A DNA stretch of 64,000 nucleotides from Pseudomonadota bacterium. GTDB taxonomy: Bacteria > Pseudomonadota > Alphaproteobacteria > Rhizobiales > Xanthobacteraceae. The notes below the pieces were generated by a model. It was not told where the DNA came from. It made no database searches and was given only the letters and a program-made list of their open reading frames with translations. The stretch spans positions 62,001 through 126,000 of the forward strand of contig JAEXYA010000060.1 of assembly GCA_023451825.1 (NCBI GenBank), read 5' to 3'. A program made the position numbers and the translations under genes. Of this stretch, positions 9,458 to 17,029 are shown one piece after another; position 1 is the stretch's first letter; the number at the start of each line of letters is the position of its first letter.

Positions 9458-9988
9458 ATGAAAGCAAAACTCGTGTCATTGCCGGGCGCAATCGTCGCCG
9501 GCGCTCACGATCTGCATTGGATCGAAGCCACGCCGGGGGACTTGATGGCGTTGCGGATTCATAGCCGCGACGTCGCCGGTGCGTTCACTGTGGTGGAAGC
9601 GCGCGTGATGCCATTCAGTGGCCCGCCGCTGCATGTTCACAATGAGCGGGACGAGATCTTCGAAGTGCTCGAAGGGCGGTTCCGCTTTATCTGTGCCAAT
9701 GAGACTTTCGATATCTCCGCAGGAACGACGGTTGTCGTACCGCGCGGCGCTGCGCATGCATGGGTCAATCTTGGATCGCGGCCCGCCCGTTTGTTGTTCT
9801 CCTTCGTGCCCGGCGGCATCGATGATTTGTTCGAGGAAATCGGTCGCACGCCGCCAGACCAATGGGCTGCACTGGCAGCGCTGCACGACACCCATATTGT
9901 CGGGGCGCCGCTCGTGGTCGAGGGCGCGGCTGAGCCCTGCCGCGTCTTTCGCGGCGAAAACCTCGCGTTCCTGATGCCGTTGCCGTAG
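9458..9988 (+). CDS. Cupin domain protein
   Basis: A 176-residue single-domain cupin. Motif 1 is complete: GPPLHVHNERDEIFEVLEG carries the two His and the Glu metal ligands. Motif 2, GTTVVVPRGAAHAWVNLG, supplies the third His. Such small cupins bind a divalent metal and act as oxygenases, isomerases or binding proteins; the reaction is not predictable here. ATG 9458 is used because GTGGAGAA lies 9-16 bases upstream. The in-frame extension back to 9338 encodes a hydrophobic leader without support. It is convergent with the Lrp gene, ending one base before it. Confidence 0.85.
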   Translation: MKAKLVSLPGAIVAGAHDLHWIEATPGDLMALRIHSRDVAGAFTVVEARVMPFSGPPLHVHNERDEIFEVLEGRFRFICANETFDISAGTTVVVPRGAAHAWVNLGSRPARLLFSFVPGGIDDLFEEIGRTPPDQWAALAALHDTHIVGAPLVVEGAAEPCRVFRGENLAFLMPLP

Positions 9989-10450
9989 TCATACCGGCAA
10001 GGCGATGGAATACTTCACCTGGCTGAGAGCAAAGCTCGACTCGATGGAAGCGACGCCATCGAGTCGGGTGAGTTTGTTTTTGAGAAAGGCCTCATAGGAC
10101 GCGAGATCGGCGGCGACGACGCGCAGCAGATAGTCGCGATTGCCGGTCATCAGGTAGCATTCCAGCACTTCGTCCCATTTCGAAATGGCGCGCGCGAAAC
10201 GGTTGAGGTCCTCCTCCTTCTGCCGCACCAGCTTGATCGAGATGAAGACGCTGACGGGAAGCCCGATCGCCTTTTGGTCTACCAGCGCCATGTAGCCCGA
10301 GATGACGCCGCGTTGTTCGAGCAGCTTCACCCGGCGATGGCAGGGCGAGATCGACAGACCCACCTTTTCTGCCAGCTCCTGCATGGTGATGCGGCTGTCC
10401 ACCTGCAGTGCGGCGAGGATTCTGCGGTCGATGGCGTCGAGTGCTGACAT
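9989..10450 (-). CDS. Lrp/AsnC family regulator (MdeR-like)
   Basis: A 153-residue Lrp/AsnC protein. Residues 1-60 are the winged helix-turn-helix (IDRRILAALQVDSRITMQEL, then VGLSISPCHRRVKLLEQRGV) and residues 65-150 the RAM effector domain. ATG at 10450 gives the normal family start MSALDAIDRRIL. It is divergent from the dehydrogenase-E1-like gene, 154 bp apart. The same arrangement of an Lrp regulator next to an E1 homologue occurs in the Pseudomonas putida mdeR-mdeAB methionine catabolism locus, so it probably controls that enzyme in response to an amino acid. Confidence 0.88.
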   Translation of the reverse strand: MSALDAIDRRILAALQVDSRITMQELAEKVGLSISPCHRRVKLLEQRGVISGYMALVDQKAIGLPVSVFISIKLVRQKEEDLNRFARAISKWDEVLECYLMTGNRDYLLRVVAADLASYEAFLKNKLTRLDGVASIESSFALSQVKYSIALPV

Positions 10451-10604
10451 TGGAATAAATCCGCGAAACGGAGGCCTGAACGACCTGTTTATCCCAATAC
10501 AGGGGAGGCTGTCGCCATAAATTGAGAAATACCGGAAATCGCCTCTGGTTAGAATGGTGTCCAATACACGAACCGGATCAGCCGGCCTATCACGGGAGCC
10601 CACC

Positions 10605-12968
10605 ATGTCGATCGATGACCGCCGCCTGCAGACGCTCACGGCGCTGGCCAAGAAGGCGCTGTGGCTTTCGTCATGGACCATCCACAACGCCAATCACATC
10701 CGTCCGAATACGGACGGGCTCAAGGTCGGCGGCCATCAGGCATCCAGCGCGTCGCTCGCGACTATCATGTCCGCGCTGTATTTCTCCGTGCTGAAGCCAG
10801 AGGATCGCGTTGCGGTGAAGCCGCATGCCTCGCCGATCTTCCACGCCATCCAGTATCTGTTCGGAAACCAGACGCGCGAGAAGCTGGAAAACTTCCGTGG
10901 CTTCAAGGGAGCGCAGAGCTATCCGTCGCGTACCAAGGATGTCGATGACGTTGATTTCTCCACGGGCTCAGTCGGCCTCGGTGTCGCGCAGACATTGTTC
11001 TCGTCATTGGTGCAGGACTACGTCTCTGCCCATGGCATGATCGGCGACCGCCGTGAGGGCCGCATGATCGCGCTGGTCGGCGATGCCGAGATGGACGAGG
11101 GCAATATCTTCGAGGCGCTGGTCGAAGGCTGGAAGCACGGTCTGCGCAATTGCTGGTGGATCATCGACTATAATCGCCAGAGCCTGGATGCCGTCGTGCG
11201 CGAGGGGCTGTGGGAGAAATTCGAATCCATGTTCCGCAATTTTGGCTGGGACGTGGTGATCGTGAAGTATGGTCGCCTGATGGATGCGGCCTTTGCCGAG
11301 CCGGGTGGCCAGGCGCTCAAGACCTGGATCGATAACTGTCCGAACCAGCGCTATGCCGCGCTGTGTTTTCAGGGCGGTGCGGCGTTCCGTAAGCGCCTAC
11401 ACGACGAGATCGGAGACCAGGGCGATGTCACGGCGCTGATCGACCGGCGCAGCGACGACGAACTGCTGGCACTGATGTCGAATCTCGGTGGCCACGACAT
11501 GGCGAGCATGCTTGAGGCGTTCGAGACCATCGACCACGATCGACCGGTTTGCTTCATCGCCTACACGGTGAAAGGCGTTGGTCTGCCGTTCCAGGGCCAC
11601 AAGGATAATCACGCCGGTCTGATGACCCCGACGCAGATGGAGAAGTGGCGCGAAGCCCAGAACATCCGGCCGGGCCATGAGTGGGACAAGTTCGAGGGAC
11701 TTGCACAGGATGAGGTGACGCTGGAAGCATTCCTGAAGCAGGTGCCTTTCGTGCAGCAGGGGCGCCGTCGCCTCGACGCGCCGACTGTTGATGTGCCTGA
11801 GACGCTGCAGTTCAAGCCTGCTGCGGACATGTCAACGCAGCAAGGCTTTGGCCTGATCCTCAACGAACTCGCGCGCAGCGAGACCGAACTCGCCTCGCGC
11901 ATTGTCACCGCGTCGCCGGACGTCACGGTGTCCACCAATCTCGGCGCCTGGGTCAATCGTCGCGGCCTGTTTGCCAAGGCGGCGAATGCGGACCTGTTCC
12001 GGCAGGAGAAGATCCCCTCGACCTTCGCCTGGGATTACTCGCCGAAGGGCCAGCATATGGAGCTGGGCATTGCCGAGATGAATCTCTTCATCATGCTGTC
12101 GGCGCTCGGCCTGTCGCATGCCATCAACGGCGCACGGCTGCTGCCGATTGCGACGCTGTATGATCCTTTCATCGAGCGCGGCCTCGATGCGCTGAACTAT
12201 GCCTGCTATCAAGATGCCCGCTTCATGGTGGCGGCCACGCCGTCGGGCATCACGCTGGCGCCGGAAGGTGGCGCGCATCAGTCGATCGCGACGCCATTGA
12301 TCGGCATGGCGCAGGATGGGCTCGCGTCCTATGAGCCGGCCTTTGTCGACGAGCTTGCAGTGATCATGCGCTGGGGCTTTGCGCATATGCAGCGCGAAGC
12401 GGGTGAGGGCGGTTCGGTCTATTTGCGACTGTCGACGCGGACAATCGAGCAACCGAAGCGCATCATGACGCCGGAGTTGCAGCAGCAGATCTCGGATGGC
12501 GCTTATTGGCTGCGCAAGCCCGGCGACAATTGCGATCTGGTGATCGCCTATACCGGCACACTGGCGCCGGAGGCGATCGAGGCGACGGGGCTGCTGGGTG
12601 AAAGCCACCGCGATATCGGTTTGCTGGCGATTACCTCGGCGGATCGTCTTCACTCAGGCTGGACGGCGGCGCGCCGTATCCGCCGCGAGCGGCGCACGCC
12701 GCAGCAGAGCCACATCGAAAAACTGCTGGCACCACTGCCGCGCGATTGCGGGATCGTGACCGTGCTCGACGGTCATCCGGCGACGCTGGGCTGGATCGGC
12801 GCGGTGCACGGACATCGGCTGGAAGCGCTGGGAGTCGAGCATTTCGGCCAGACGGGCACGATCGCCGATCTGTACCGCCACCACGGGATCGACGCGAATT
12901 CGATCATCGATGCGGCAGAAAGCCTGAGCCCTGCGATGCCGGTGCGACATCGTAAGATGGCGGTGTGA
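10605..12968 (+). CDS. Pyruvate dehydrogenase E1 / transketolase-like 2-oxoacid dehydrogenase (MdeB-like)
   Basis: A 787-residue thiamine-diphosphate enzyme related to homodimeric AceE. The N-terminal half carries the TPP motif GDAEMDEGNIFEALVEG ending in IIDYNRQ; the central part has the pyrimidine-binding transketolase domain (QHMELGIAEMNLF). The start MSIDDRRLQ at 10605 has CGGGAG upstream. The closest described context is MdeB of P. putida, proposed to act on 2-oxobutyrate from methionine; here no methionine gamma-lyase is adjacent. No E2 or E3 partner gene is nearby, so a partner must be encoded elsewhere or the activity differs. The divergent Lrp gene supports amino-acid catabolism. Confidence 0.82.
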   Translation: MSIDDRRLQTLTALAKKALWLSSWTIHNANHIRPNTDGLKVGGHQASSASLATIMSALYFSVLKPEDRVAVKPHASPIFHAIQYLFGNQTREKLENFRGFKGAQSYPSRTKDVDDVDFSTGSVGLGVAQTLFSSLVQDYVSAHGMIGDRREGRMIALVGDAEMDEGNIFEALVEGWKHGLRNCWWIIDYNRQSLDAVVREGLWEKFESMFRNFGWDVVIVKYGRLMDAAFAEPGGQALKTWIDNCPNQRYAALCFQGGAAFRKRLHDEIGDQGDVTALIDRRSDDELLALMSNLGGHDMASMLEAFETIDHDRPVCFIAYTVKGVGLPFQGHKDNHAGLMTPTQMEKWREAQNIRPGHEWDKFEGLAQDEVTLEAFLKQVPFVQQGRRRLDAPTVDVPETLQFKPAADMSTQQGFGLILNELARSETELASRIVTASPDVTVSTNLGAWVNRRGLFAKAANADLFRQEKIPSTFAWDYSPKGQHMELGIAEMNLFIMLSALGLSHAINGARLLPIATLYDPFIERGLDALNYACYQDARFMVAATPSGITLAPEGGAHQSIATPLIGMAQDGLASYEPAFVDELAVIMRWGFAHMQREAGEGGSVYLRLSTRTIEQPKRIMTPELQQQISDGAYWLRKPGDNCDLVIAYTGTLAPEAIEATGLLGESHRDIGLLAITSADRLHSGWTAARRIRRERRTPQQSHIEKLLAPLPRDCGIVTVLDGHPATLGWIGAVHGHRLEALGVEHFGQTGTIADLYRHHGIDANSIIDAAESLSPAMPVRHRKMAV

Positions 12969-12976
12969 GTCAATCT

Positions 12977-13001
12977 GTCGTCCCGGCGAAAGCGGGACGA
13001 C
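12977..13001. terminator. Palindrome, possible bidirectional terminator
   Basis: GTCGTCCCG (12977-12985) and CGGGACGAC (12993-13001) form a 9-bp stem around a 7-base loop between two convergent genes. There is no T-tract, so it may instead be one of the short dispersed palindromes of this genome. Confidence 0.5.
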
Positions 13002-13007
13002 AACGGA

Positions 13008-13244
13008 TCAAAACGCCTTGAACGTGATGATCGTGTGGGTGTCCTGGATGCCGGGCAGGATCTGCACCTTTTCGTTCACGAAGTGACCGATGTCGGTGTC
13101 CTTATCGACATAGAACTTCACGAGCAGGTCGTAATGGCCGGCGGTCGAATAGATTTCCGAGGCGATCTCGGCCTCTGCCAGCGCATTGGCCACGATATAG
13201 GACTGGCCGAGCTTGCACTTGATCTGGACAAAGAAGGGGATCAT
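13008..13244 (-). CDS. Stand-alone Lrp/AsnC ligand-binding (RAM) domain protein
   Basis: A 78-residue protein that is only the RAM/SMA effector domain of Lrp/AsnC regulators: MIPFFVQIKCKLGQSYIVAN, then STAGHYDLLVKFYVD and the closing VQILPGIQDTHTIITFK. There is no DNA-binding domain. Such proteins form dimers or decamers that bind amino acids and may modify Lrp paralogues. It is convergent with the E1-like gene, itself flanked by a full Lrp regulator, which makes a shared amino-acid response plausible but unproven. Confidence 0.87.
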   Translation of the reverse strand: MIPFFVQIKCKLGQSYIVANALAEAEIASEIYSTAGHYDLLVKFYVDKDTDIGHFVNEKVQILPGIQDTHTIITFKAF

Positions 13245-13343
13245 CGGGATTCTCCGAACATAGGCGTTTGGAGATCATCAAGCCCAAAACAGGGGGCGTG
13301 GCAAGGCCGCCGGGAACCGGCGGCCCGCCGCATGTCAGCCCGA

Positions 13344-14333
13344 TCAGGCTGGCTGCAGACCCAGCGCCTGCGCGGCTTCAAGCCAAACCGGCAATTCCTT
13401 CTGATACAGCGCATTGGTTTCCTTGAACCCTAGCGCCGGCTCCAGCGCCACGGTCTTGAGGACTTCCTTGATCTTCGGATCGCTATTGGCCTGCACGAAC
13501 AGCGCCGCGAGTTTATCCACGATCGGCTGGGGTGTCGCCTTGGGGACGGCCCAGCCAGAGAAGCCGCTTACCGTAAAGAATTTCGACGTCGCACCTTGTT
13601 CCGGCAAGGTCTTGACGTCCGGGATGGCGTCCACCTTCTTCGAATGCACGGCGAAGGTCACGCCGCGATTGCTCTGCAGGACCGATTGCGCGGCGCTGTA
13701 GCTGCCCATGGCGAAATCAAGCGAACCGTCGGCGAGACCGGTCCACATCGGAGCTTCGCCGCGATAGTGAATCGGTTCGATCTTCAGGCCGTATTGCTTG
13801 TTGAGTTCGTTGACCGTGAAATGCGGGGCCGAGCCGACGCTGTAGCTGCCGAAATTGACCTTGTCCTTCTTCTTGGCGAAGGCAACGAAATCCTCCAGCG
13901 ACTTCACGCCCGAGGCCGGATTGGCCACCAGCAGCAGTCCCGCGCCGGGAACGACGCTGACCAGCGAGAGGTCCTTGTCCATGTCGTAACCGGGGGTCTT
14001 CAGCATCACCCGGTTCATTACATAGGTCGTGGAGATGGAGCACAGGATGGTGTGGCCATCGGGCTCGGAGCGGGCGACCTCCGCGGTGCCGATAGCGCCG
14101 GATGCGCCGGCCTTGTTCTCGACAACGACGGTCTGTCCGATCTGCTTGCCGATATATTCGCCGAACGAGCGGGCCAGCAGGTCGGTCTGCCCGCCTGCGG
14201 GATAGCTGCAGACCATGCGGATCTGCTTCGATGGCCAGGCGGCCTGCGCCGACGCATTCCGTGCCAGAAATGGCATTGCAACGGCGGCCGAGCCTGCGGC
14301 AAGGAATTGGCGACGGTTGAACGGGATGGTCAT
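13344..14333 (-). CDS. Tripartite tricarboxylate transporter substrate-binding protein (Bug/TctC family)
   Basis: A 329-residue exported protein. The N-terminus MTIPFNRRQFLAAGSAAVAM carries a twin-arginine signal (NRRQFL) and a cleavage region after NASAQA. The mature part has the Bug family pattern: ending WPSKQIRMVCSYPAGGQTD and VVENKAGASG. It would bind a carboxylate or similar small solute in the periplasm. The start at 14333 is supported by an AGGAGGA site 6-8 bases upstream. No TctA/TctB membrane genes are adjacent, so it is an orphan receptor, as many are in this group. Confidence 0.88.
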   Translation of the reverse strand: MTIPFNRRQFLAAGSAAVAMPFLARNASAQAAWPSKQIRMVCSYPAGGQTDLLARSFGEYIGKQIGQTVVVENKAGASGAIGTAEVARSEPDGHTILCSISTTYVMNRVMLKTPGYDMDKDLSLVSVVPGAGLLLVANPASGVKSLEDFVAFAKKKDKVNFGSYSVGSAPHFTVNELNKQYGLKIEPIHYRGEAPMWTGLADGSLDFAMGSYSAAQSVLQSNRGVTFAVHSKKVDAIPDVKTLPEQGATSKFFTVSGFSGWAVPKATPQPIVDKLAALFVQANSDPKIKEVLKTVALEPALGFKETNALYQKELPVWLEAAQALGLQPA

Positions 14334-14517
14334 GATTGTCTCCTCCTGATTTTTTTGTGACGGTATCCTAAGGAACTTGCGCCCGCCATGCATCCTAGAC
14401 GGGACAGATTGGCGCATCACGCCAGACAGTCTGGACAGCTTCGGGTTGCTGGTTCCGAAAGGCCGGGTTAGGACTGGAGCCTGGCGGCTTTCTCTTTGAT
14501 TTGATGCGAGTTTTCCG

Positions 14518-15318
14518 ATGTCCACACCGATTGCCCTGACCATCGCCGGCTCTGATTCCTCGGGCGGCGCCGGGATCCAGGCAGACCTCAAGACCTTTGC
14601 CGCTCTCGGGGTCTATGGCGCTTCGGCGATTTCGGCGCTGACCTCGCAGAACACCCATGGCGTGACCGGCATTCATCAGGTGCCCGCGCAATTCGTCTTC
14701 GACCAGATCGATGCGGTGTTCGTCGATCTTGGAGTGGGCGCGGTGAAGATCGGCATGGTGGCGCAACGTGAGGTGATCGAAGCGATCGCTGCGAGCCTTG
14801 CGCGGTGGAAGCCGAAATATGTGGTGCTCGATCCGGTGATGGTTGCCACCTCAGGCGATCGGTTGCTGGTGCCGGATGCCATCGACGCACTCCGCAAGGT
14901 GCTCATCCCATGCGCCGATATCATCACGCCGAACCTGCCCGAGGCGGCGGCTCTGCTTGACGAGCCGATGGCGAATGGCGAGCCGGAGATTGAAGCGCAA
15001 GGCAAGCGGCTGCTTGCGCTCGGCTGCAAGGCAGTGCTGATCAAGGGGGGGCATGGCAACGGGCCCGAGAGCATCGATTATTTCGTCACAGCCAGCGGCG
15101 CAGTGGCGCTGCCGGCCCAGCGCGTGGTGACCAAGAACACGCACGGCACAGGCTGTACGCTATCATCGGCCATCGCTGCGAGCCTTGCCAAAGGGCAGGA
15201 TATGGAGACTGCGGTGCGCTCGGCCAAGGCTTATGTGACCGCGGCGATCGCTGCGGCGGACAAGTTCACGGTCGGGCACGGGCATGGGCCGGTGCATCAT
15301 TTCTATAAGTACTACTGA
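14518..15318 (+). CDS. thiD: Hydroxymethylpyrimidine/phosphomethylpyrimidine kinase
   Basis: A 266-residue ribokinase-fold enzyme. The N-terminus ALTIAGSDSSGGAGIQADLK and the C-terminal anion-hole/catalytic region NTHGTGCTLSSAIAA are characteristic of ThiD. It phosphorylates HMP to HMP-phosphate and then to HMP-pyrophosphate for thiamine synthesis in the cytoplasm. It stands alone, divergent from the TctC-like gene; the 184-bp upstream region has no TPP-riboswitch signature that I can see. Confidence 0.95.
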   Translation: MSTPIALTIAGSDSSGGAGIQADLKTFAALGVYGASAISALTSQNTHGVTGIHQVPAQFVFDQIDAVFVDLGVGAVKIGMVAQREVIEAIAASLARWKPKYVVLDPVMVATSGDRLLVPDAIDALRKVLIPCADIITPNLPEAAALLDEPMANGEPEIEAQGKRLLALGCKAVLIKGGHGNGPESIDYFVTASGAVALPAQRVVTKNTHGTGCTLSSAIAASLAKGQDMETAVRSAKAYVTAAIAAADKFTVGHGHGPVHHFYKYY

Positions 15319-15339
15319 ACGCGTTGCTGGCCGTGACGC

Positions 15340-15390
15340 GTAGGATGGGTAGAGCGGAGGCATAGCGCCGCTCCGCTCTGCCCATCCTAC
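15340..15390. repeat. Intergenic palindromic repeat after thiD
   Basis: GTAGGATGGG (15340-15349) is inverted as CCCATCCTAC (15381-15390), with further pairing inside (AGAGCGGAG with CTCCGCTCT). It belongs to the same general class as the repeats near 19121, 37947 and 63354, which share the GGATGGG/CCCATCC ends. Confidence 0.8.
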
Positions 15391-15429
15391 CGATGGTCGC
15401 GGCAAGCTACACACAGCCGCTGCGACACT

Positions 15430-15458
15430 GTGTCGTCGATCTGTCATCCCGCCTTGAT
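15430..15458 (+). promoter_or_regulatory. Pho-box-like direct repeat upstream of pmtA
   Basis: GTGTCGT (15430-15436), a 4-base spacer, then CTGTCAT (15441-15447) match the PhoB consensus half-site CTGTCAT in 5/7 and 7/7 positions with the correct 11-bp period. A weaker third unit, CCTTGAT, follows at 15452-15458. It lies 71 bp before the pmtA-like start. PhoB binding is inferred. Confidence 0.55.
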
Positions 15459-15517
15459 ATCAGCCGAACAGCACACGGGTTGTCCGATTCCATCGGGCAC
15501 GCTGGACGGAACCAACG

Positions 15518-16177
15518 ATGACGACGCTGGATCTCGAGAAGTCCATTGTTGAAACGGCCTATGCCCGCTGGGCGCCGATCTACGATGCCGTTTGCGGTCC
15601 GATCATGTTGAAGGGCCGACGCGCTGCCGCGGAAGCGGCGCGACGTGTCGGTGGCAAGGTGCTCGAGGTCGGTGTTGGTACCGGCCTTTCCTTTGACGAC
15701 TACGATAGCAGTACTGAAATCACCGGTATCGATCTTTCCGGCCCGATGCTCGCCAAGGCGCGCACAAAGATGGCGTCGGGTCGTTTTCCATGGGTCAAGG
15801 ATGTCCGCCAGATGGACGCCCATGCGATGGATTTTGCGGACTCCACTTTCGACTGCGTGGTCGCGCAATTCGTCATCACGCTGGTCGAGAATCCCGAGCA
15901 GGTGTTGTCGGAGTGCCACCGGGTGGTGAAGCCGGGCGGCCGCATCATTCTCGTCAATCATCTCTATTCGGAAACCGGCTGGGCCGCGGCGCTGGAGCGC
16001 TGGGCAGCCGAGCGTACGCGCTCGCTCGGCCTGCGCCCGGAATTCCCCTTCGCAAGGCTGCAGGCGTGGTCGCAGGCAAATGCCGACAGCATTCTTGTCG
16101 AGCGCCGGAAACTGCGGCCGTTCGGCATCTACACGCTCGTGACTTTTGAAAGAACCGCACCGGCGCTGGCGGCGTAA
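15518..16177 (+). CDS. pmtA: Phospholipid N-methyltransferase-like protein (PmtA, Rhodobacter type)
   Basis: A 219-residue class I SAM methyltransferase. Motif I is VLEVGVGTGLSF (residues about 47-58), motif II DVRQMDAHAMDFADSTFDCV and post-motif II VVKPGGRIILVNH. The N-terminal YARWAPIYDAVCGPIMLKGR pattern resembles the R. sphaeroides-type PmtA that methylates phosphatidylethanolamine towards phosphatidylcholine. The gene lies just before a PlcP-type phospholipase and an Agt-type glycosyltransferase, which supports a lipid substrate. A Pho-box-like repeat precedes it. Other small-molecule substrates (for example a BtaB-like step) cannot be excluded, but no btaA is nearby. Confidence 0.7.
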   Translation: MTTLDLEKSIVETAYARWAPIYDAVCGPIMLKGRRAAAEAARRVGGKVLEVGVGTGLSFDDYDSSTEITGIDLSGPMLAKARTKMASGRFPWVKDVRQMDAHAMDFADSTFDCVVAQFVITLVENPEQVLSECHRVVKPGGRIILVNHLYSETGWAAALERWAAERTRSLGLRPEFPFARLQAWSQANADSILVERRKLRPFGIYTLVTFERTAPALAA

Positions 16178-16194
16178 CGTCATCGTCCGGTCAT
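16177..16194 (+). promoter_or_regulatory. Pho-box-like direct repeat upstream of plcP
   Basis: ACGTCAT (16177-16183), spacer CGTC, CGGTCAT (16188-16194): two half-sites with exact 11-bp period, matching CTGTCAT in 5/7 and 6/7. It starts on the last base of the pmtA stop codon and is 38 bp before the plcP start, the right place for PhoB activation. Binding is inferred. Confidence 0.55.
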
Positions 16195-16231
16195 GCAAAA
16201 TTGCTAGCCGCTCGCTATGGAAAGAGACGCG

Positions 16232-17029
16232 ATGAGTGAAGGCAACGAACACCGCTTTCGCACCTTGTTCATCTCCGACGTTCATCTCGGAGCTCGGGGC
16301 TCGCAGGCCGAAAAGCTGCTCGATTTTCTCCGCGTCCACGACGCCGATACCATCTATCTGGTCGGCGACATCGTGGATGGCTGGGCGTTGAAATCAGGCT
16401 GGCACTGGCCGCAGTCCCATAACGACTTCGTGCAGAAGATGCTGCGCAAGGTCCGCAAGGGCGCGAAGATCATCTACATCCCAGGCAATCACGACGAATT
16501 CCTGCGTAACTATTACGGCACGCATTTCGGCGGCATCGAAGTCGTCGAGACCGCGACTCATGAAGGCGTCGACGGCAAGAAGTACCTCGTCATTCATGGC
16601 GACATCTTCGACCTCGTCGTGCAGAACGCGCGCTGGCTCGCCCATCTCGGCGACAAGGCCTATGACTTCGCGATTCAGATGAACCGCCTGGTCAACATGT
16701 TCCGCCGCCTGTTCGGCTTCCCTTACTGGTCGCTCTCGAAATGGGCCAAGATGAAGGTGAAGAACGCCGTGAACTTCATCGGCGCGTTCGAAGAGACGCT
16801 GGCCGGCGAGGCGCGTCGTCACGGCGCCGACGGCGTGATCTGCGGCCATATTCACTACGCCACCATCCGCGACGAGCACGGCATCCGCTACATGAATTGC
16901 GGCGACTGGGTCGAGAGCTGCACGGCGCTGGTCGAGCATGAAGACGGCCGGTTCGAAATCCTTACCTGGGCCGACGTGGCCAAGAAGGATGAGCCGGTTC
17001 GACAGCTCGCTCCCGCAAAGGCCGCTTGA
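16232..17029 (+). CDS. plcP: PlcP-type metallophosphoesterase (phospholipase C)
   Basis: A 265-residue calcineurin-like phosphoesterase. Metal ligands are visible in DVHLG (residues 16-20), GDIVDG (45-50), GNHDE (85-89), HGD (122-124) and GHIH (205-208). The surrounding sequence (LVGDIVDGWALKSGWHWPQ, HNDF, LVIHGDIFDLVVQNARW) follows rhizobial PlcP, which cleaves phosphatidylcholine and related lipids to diacylglycerol under phosphate starvation, rather than LpxH, which it resembles distantly and by whose name it is often annotated. ATG 16232 is chosen for its AAAGAGA site; ATG 16217 is an alternative. The stop overlaps the agt start (TGATG), so the two are translationally coupled. Confidence 0.78.
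   Translation: MSEGNEHRFRTLFISDVHLGARGSQAEKLLDFLRVHDADTIYLVGDIVDGWALKSGWHWPQSHNDFVQKMLRKVRKGAKIIYIPGNHDEFLRNYYGTHFGGIEVVETATHEGVDGKKYLVIHGDIFDLVVQNARWLAHLGDKAYDFAIQMNRLVNMFRRLFGFPYWSLSKWAKMKVKNAVNFIGAFEETLAGEARRHGADGVICGHIHYATIRDEHGIRYMNCGDWVESCTALVEHEDGRFEILTWADVAKKDEPVRQLAPAKAA

Noticed and set aside
14334..14517. Possible TPP riboswitch before thiD
   Set aside because: No CTGAGA or matching conserved THI-box core could be found in the 184-bp region.
16232..17029. Annotation of the metallophosphoesterase as lipid A enzyme LpxH
   Set aside because: Motif context and the overlapping Agt-type gene fit PlcP better; LpxH remains a distant relative by fold.
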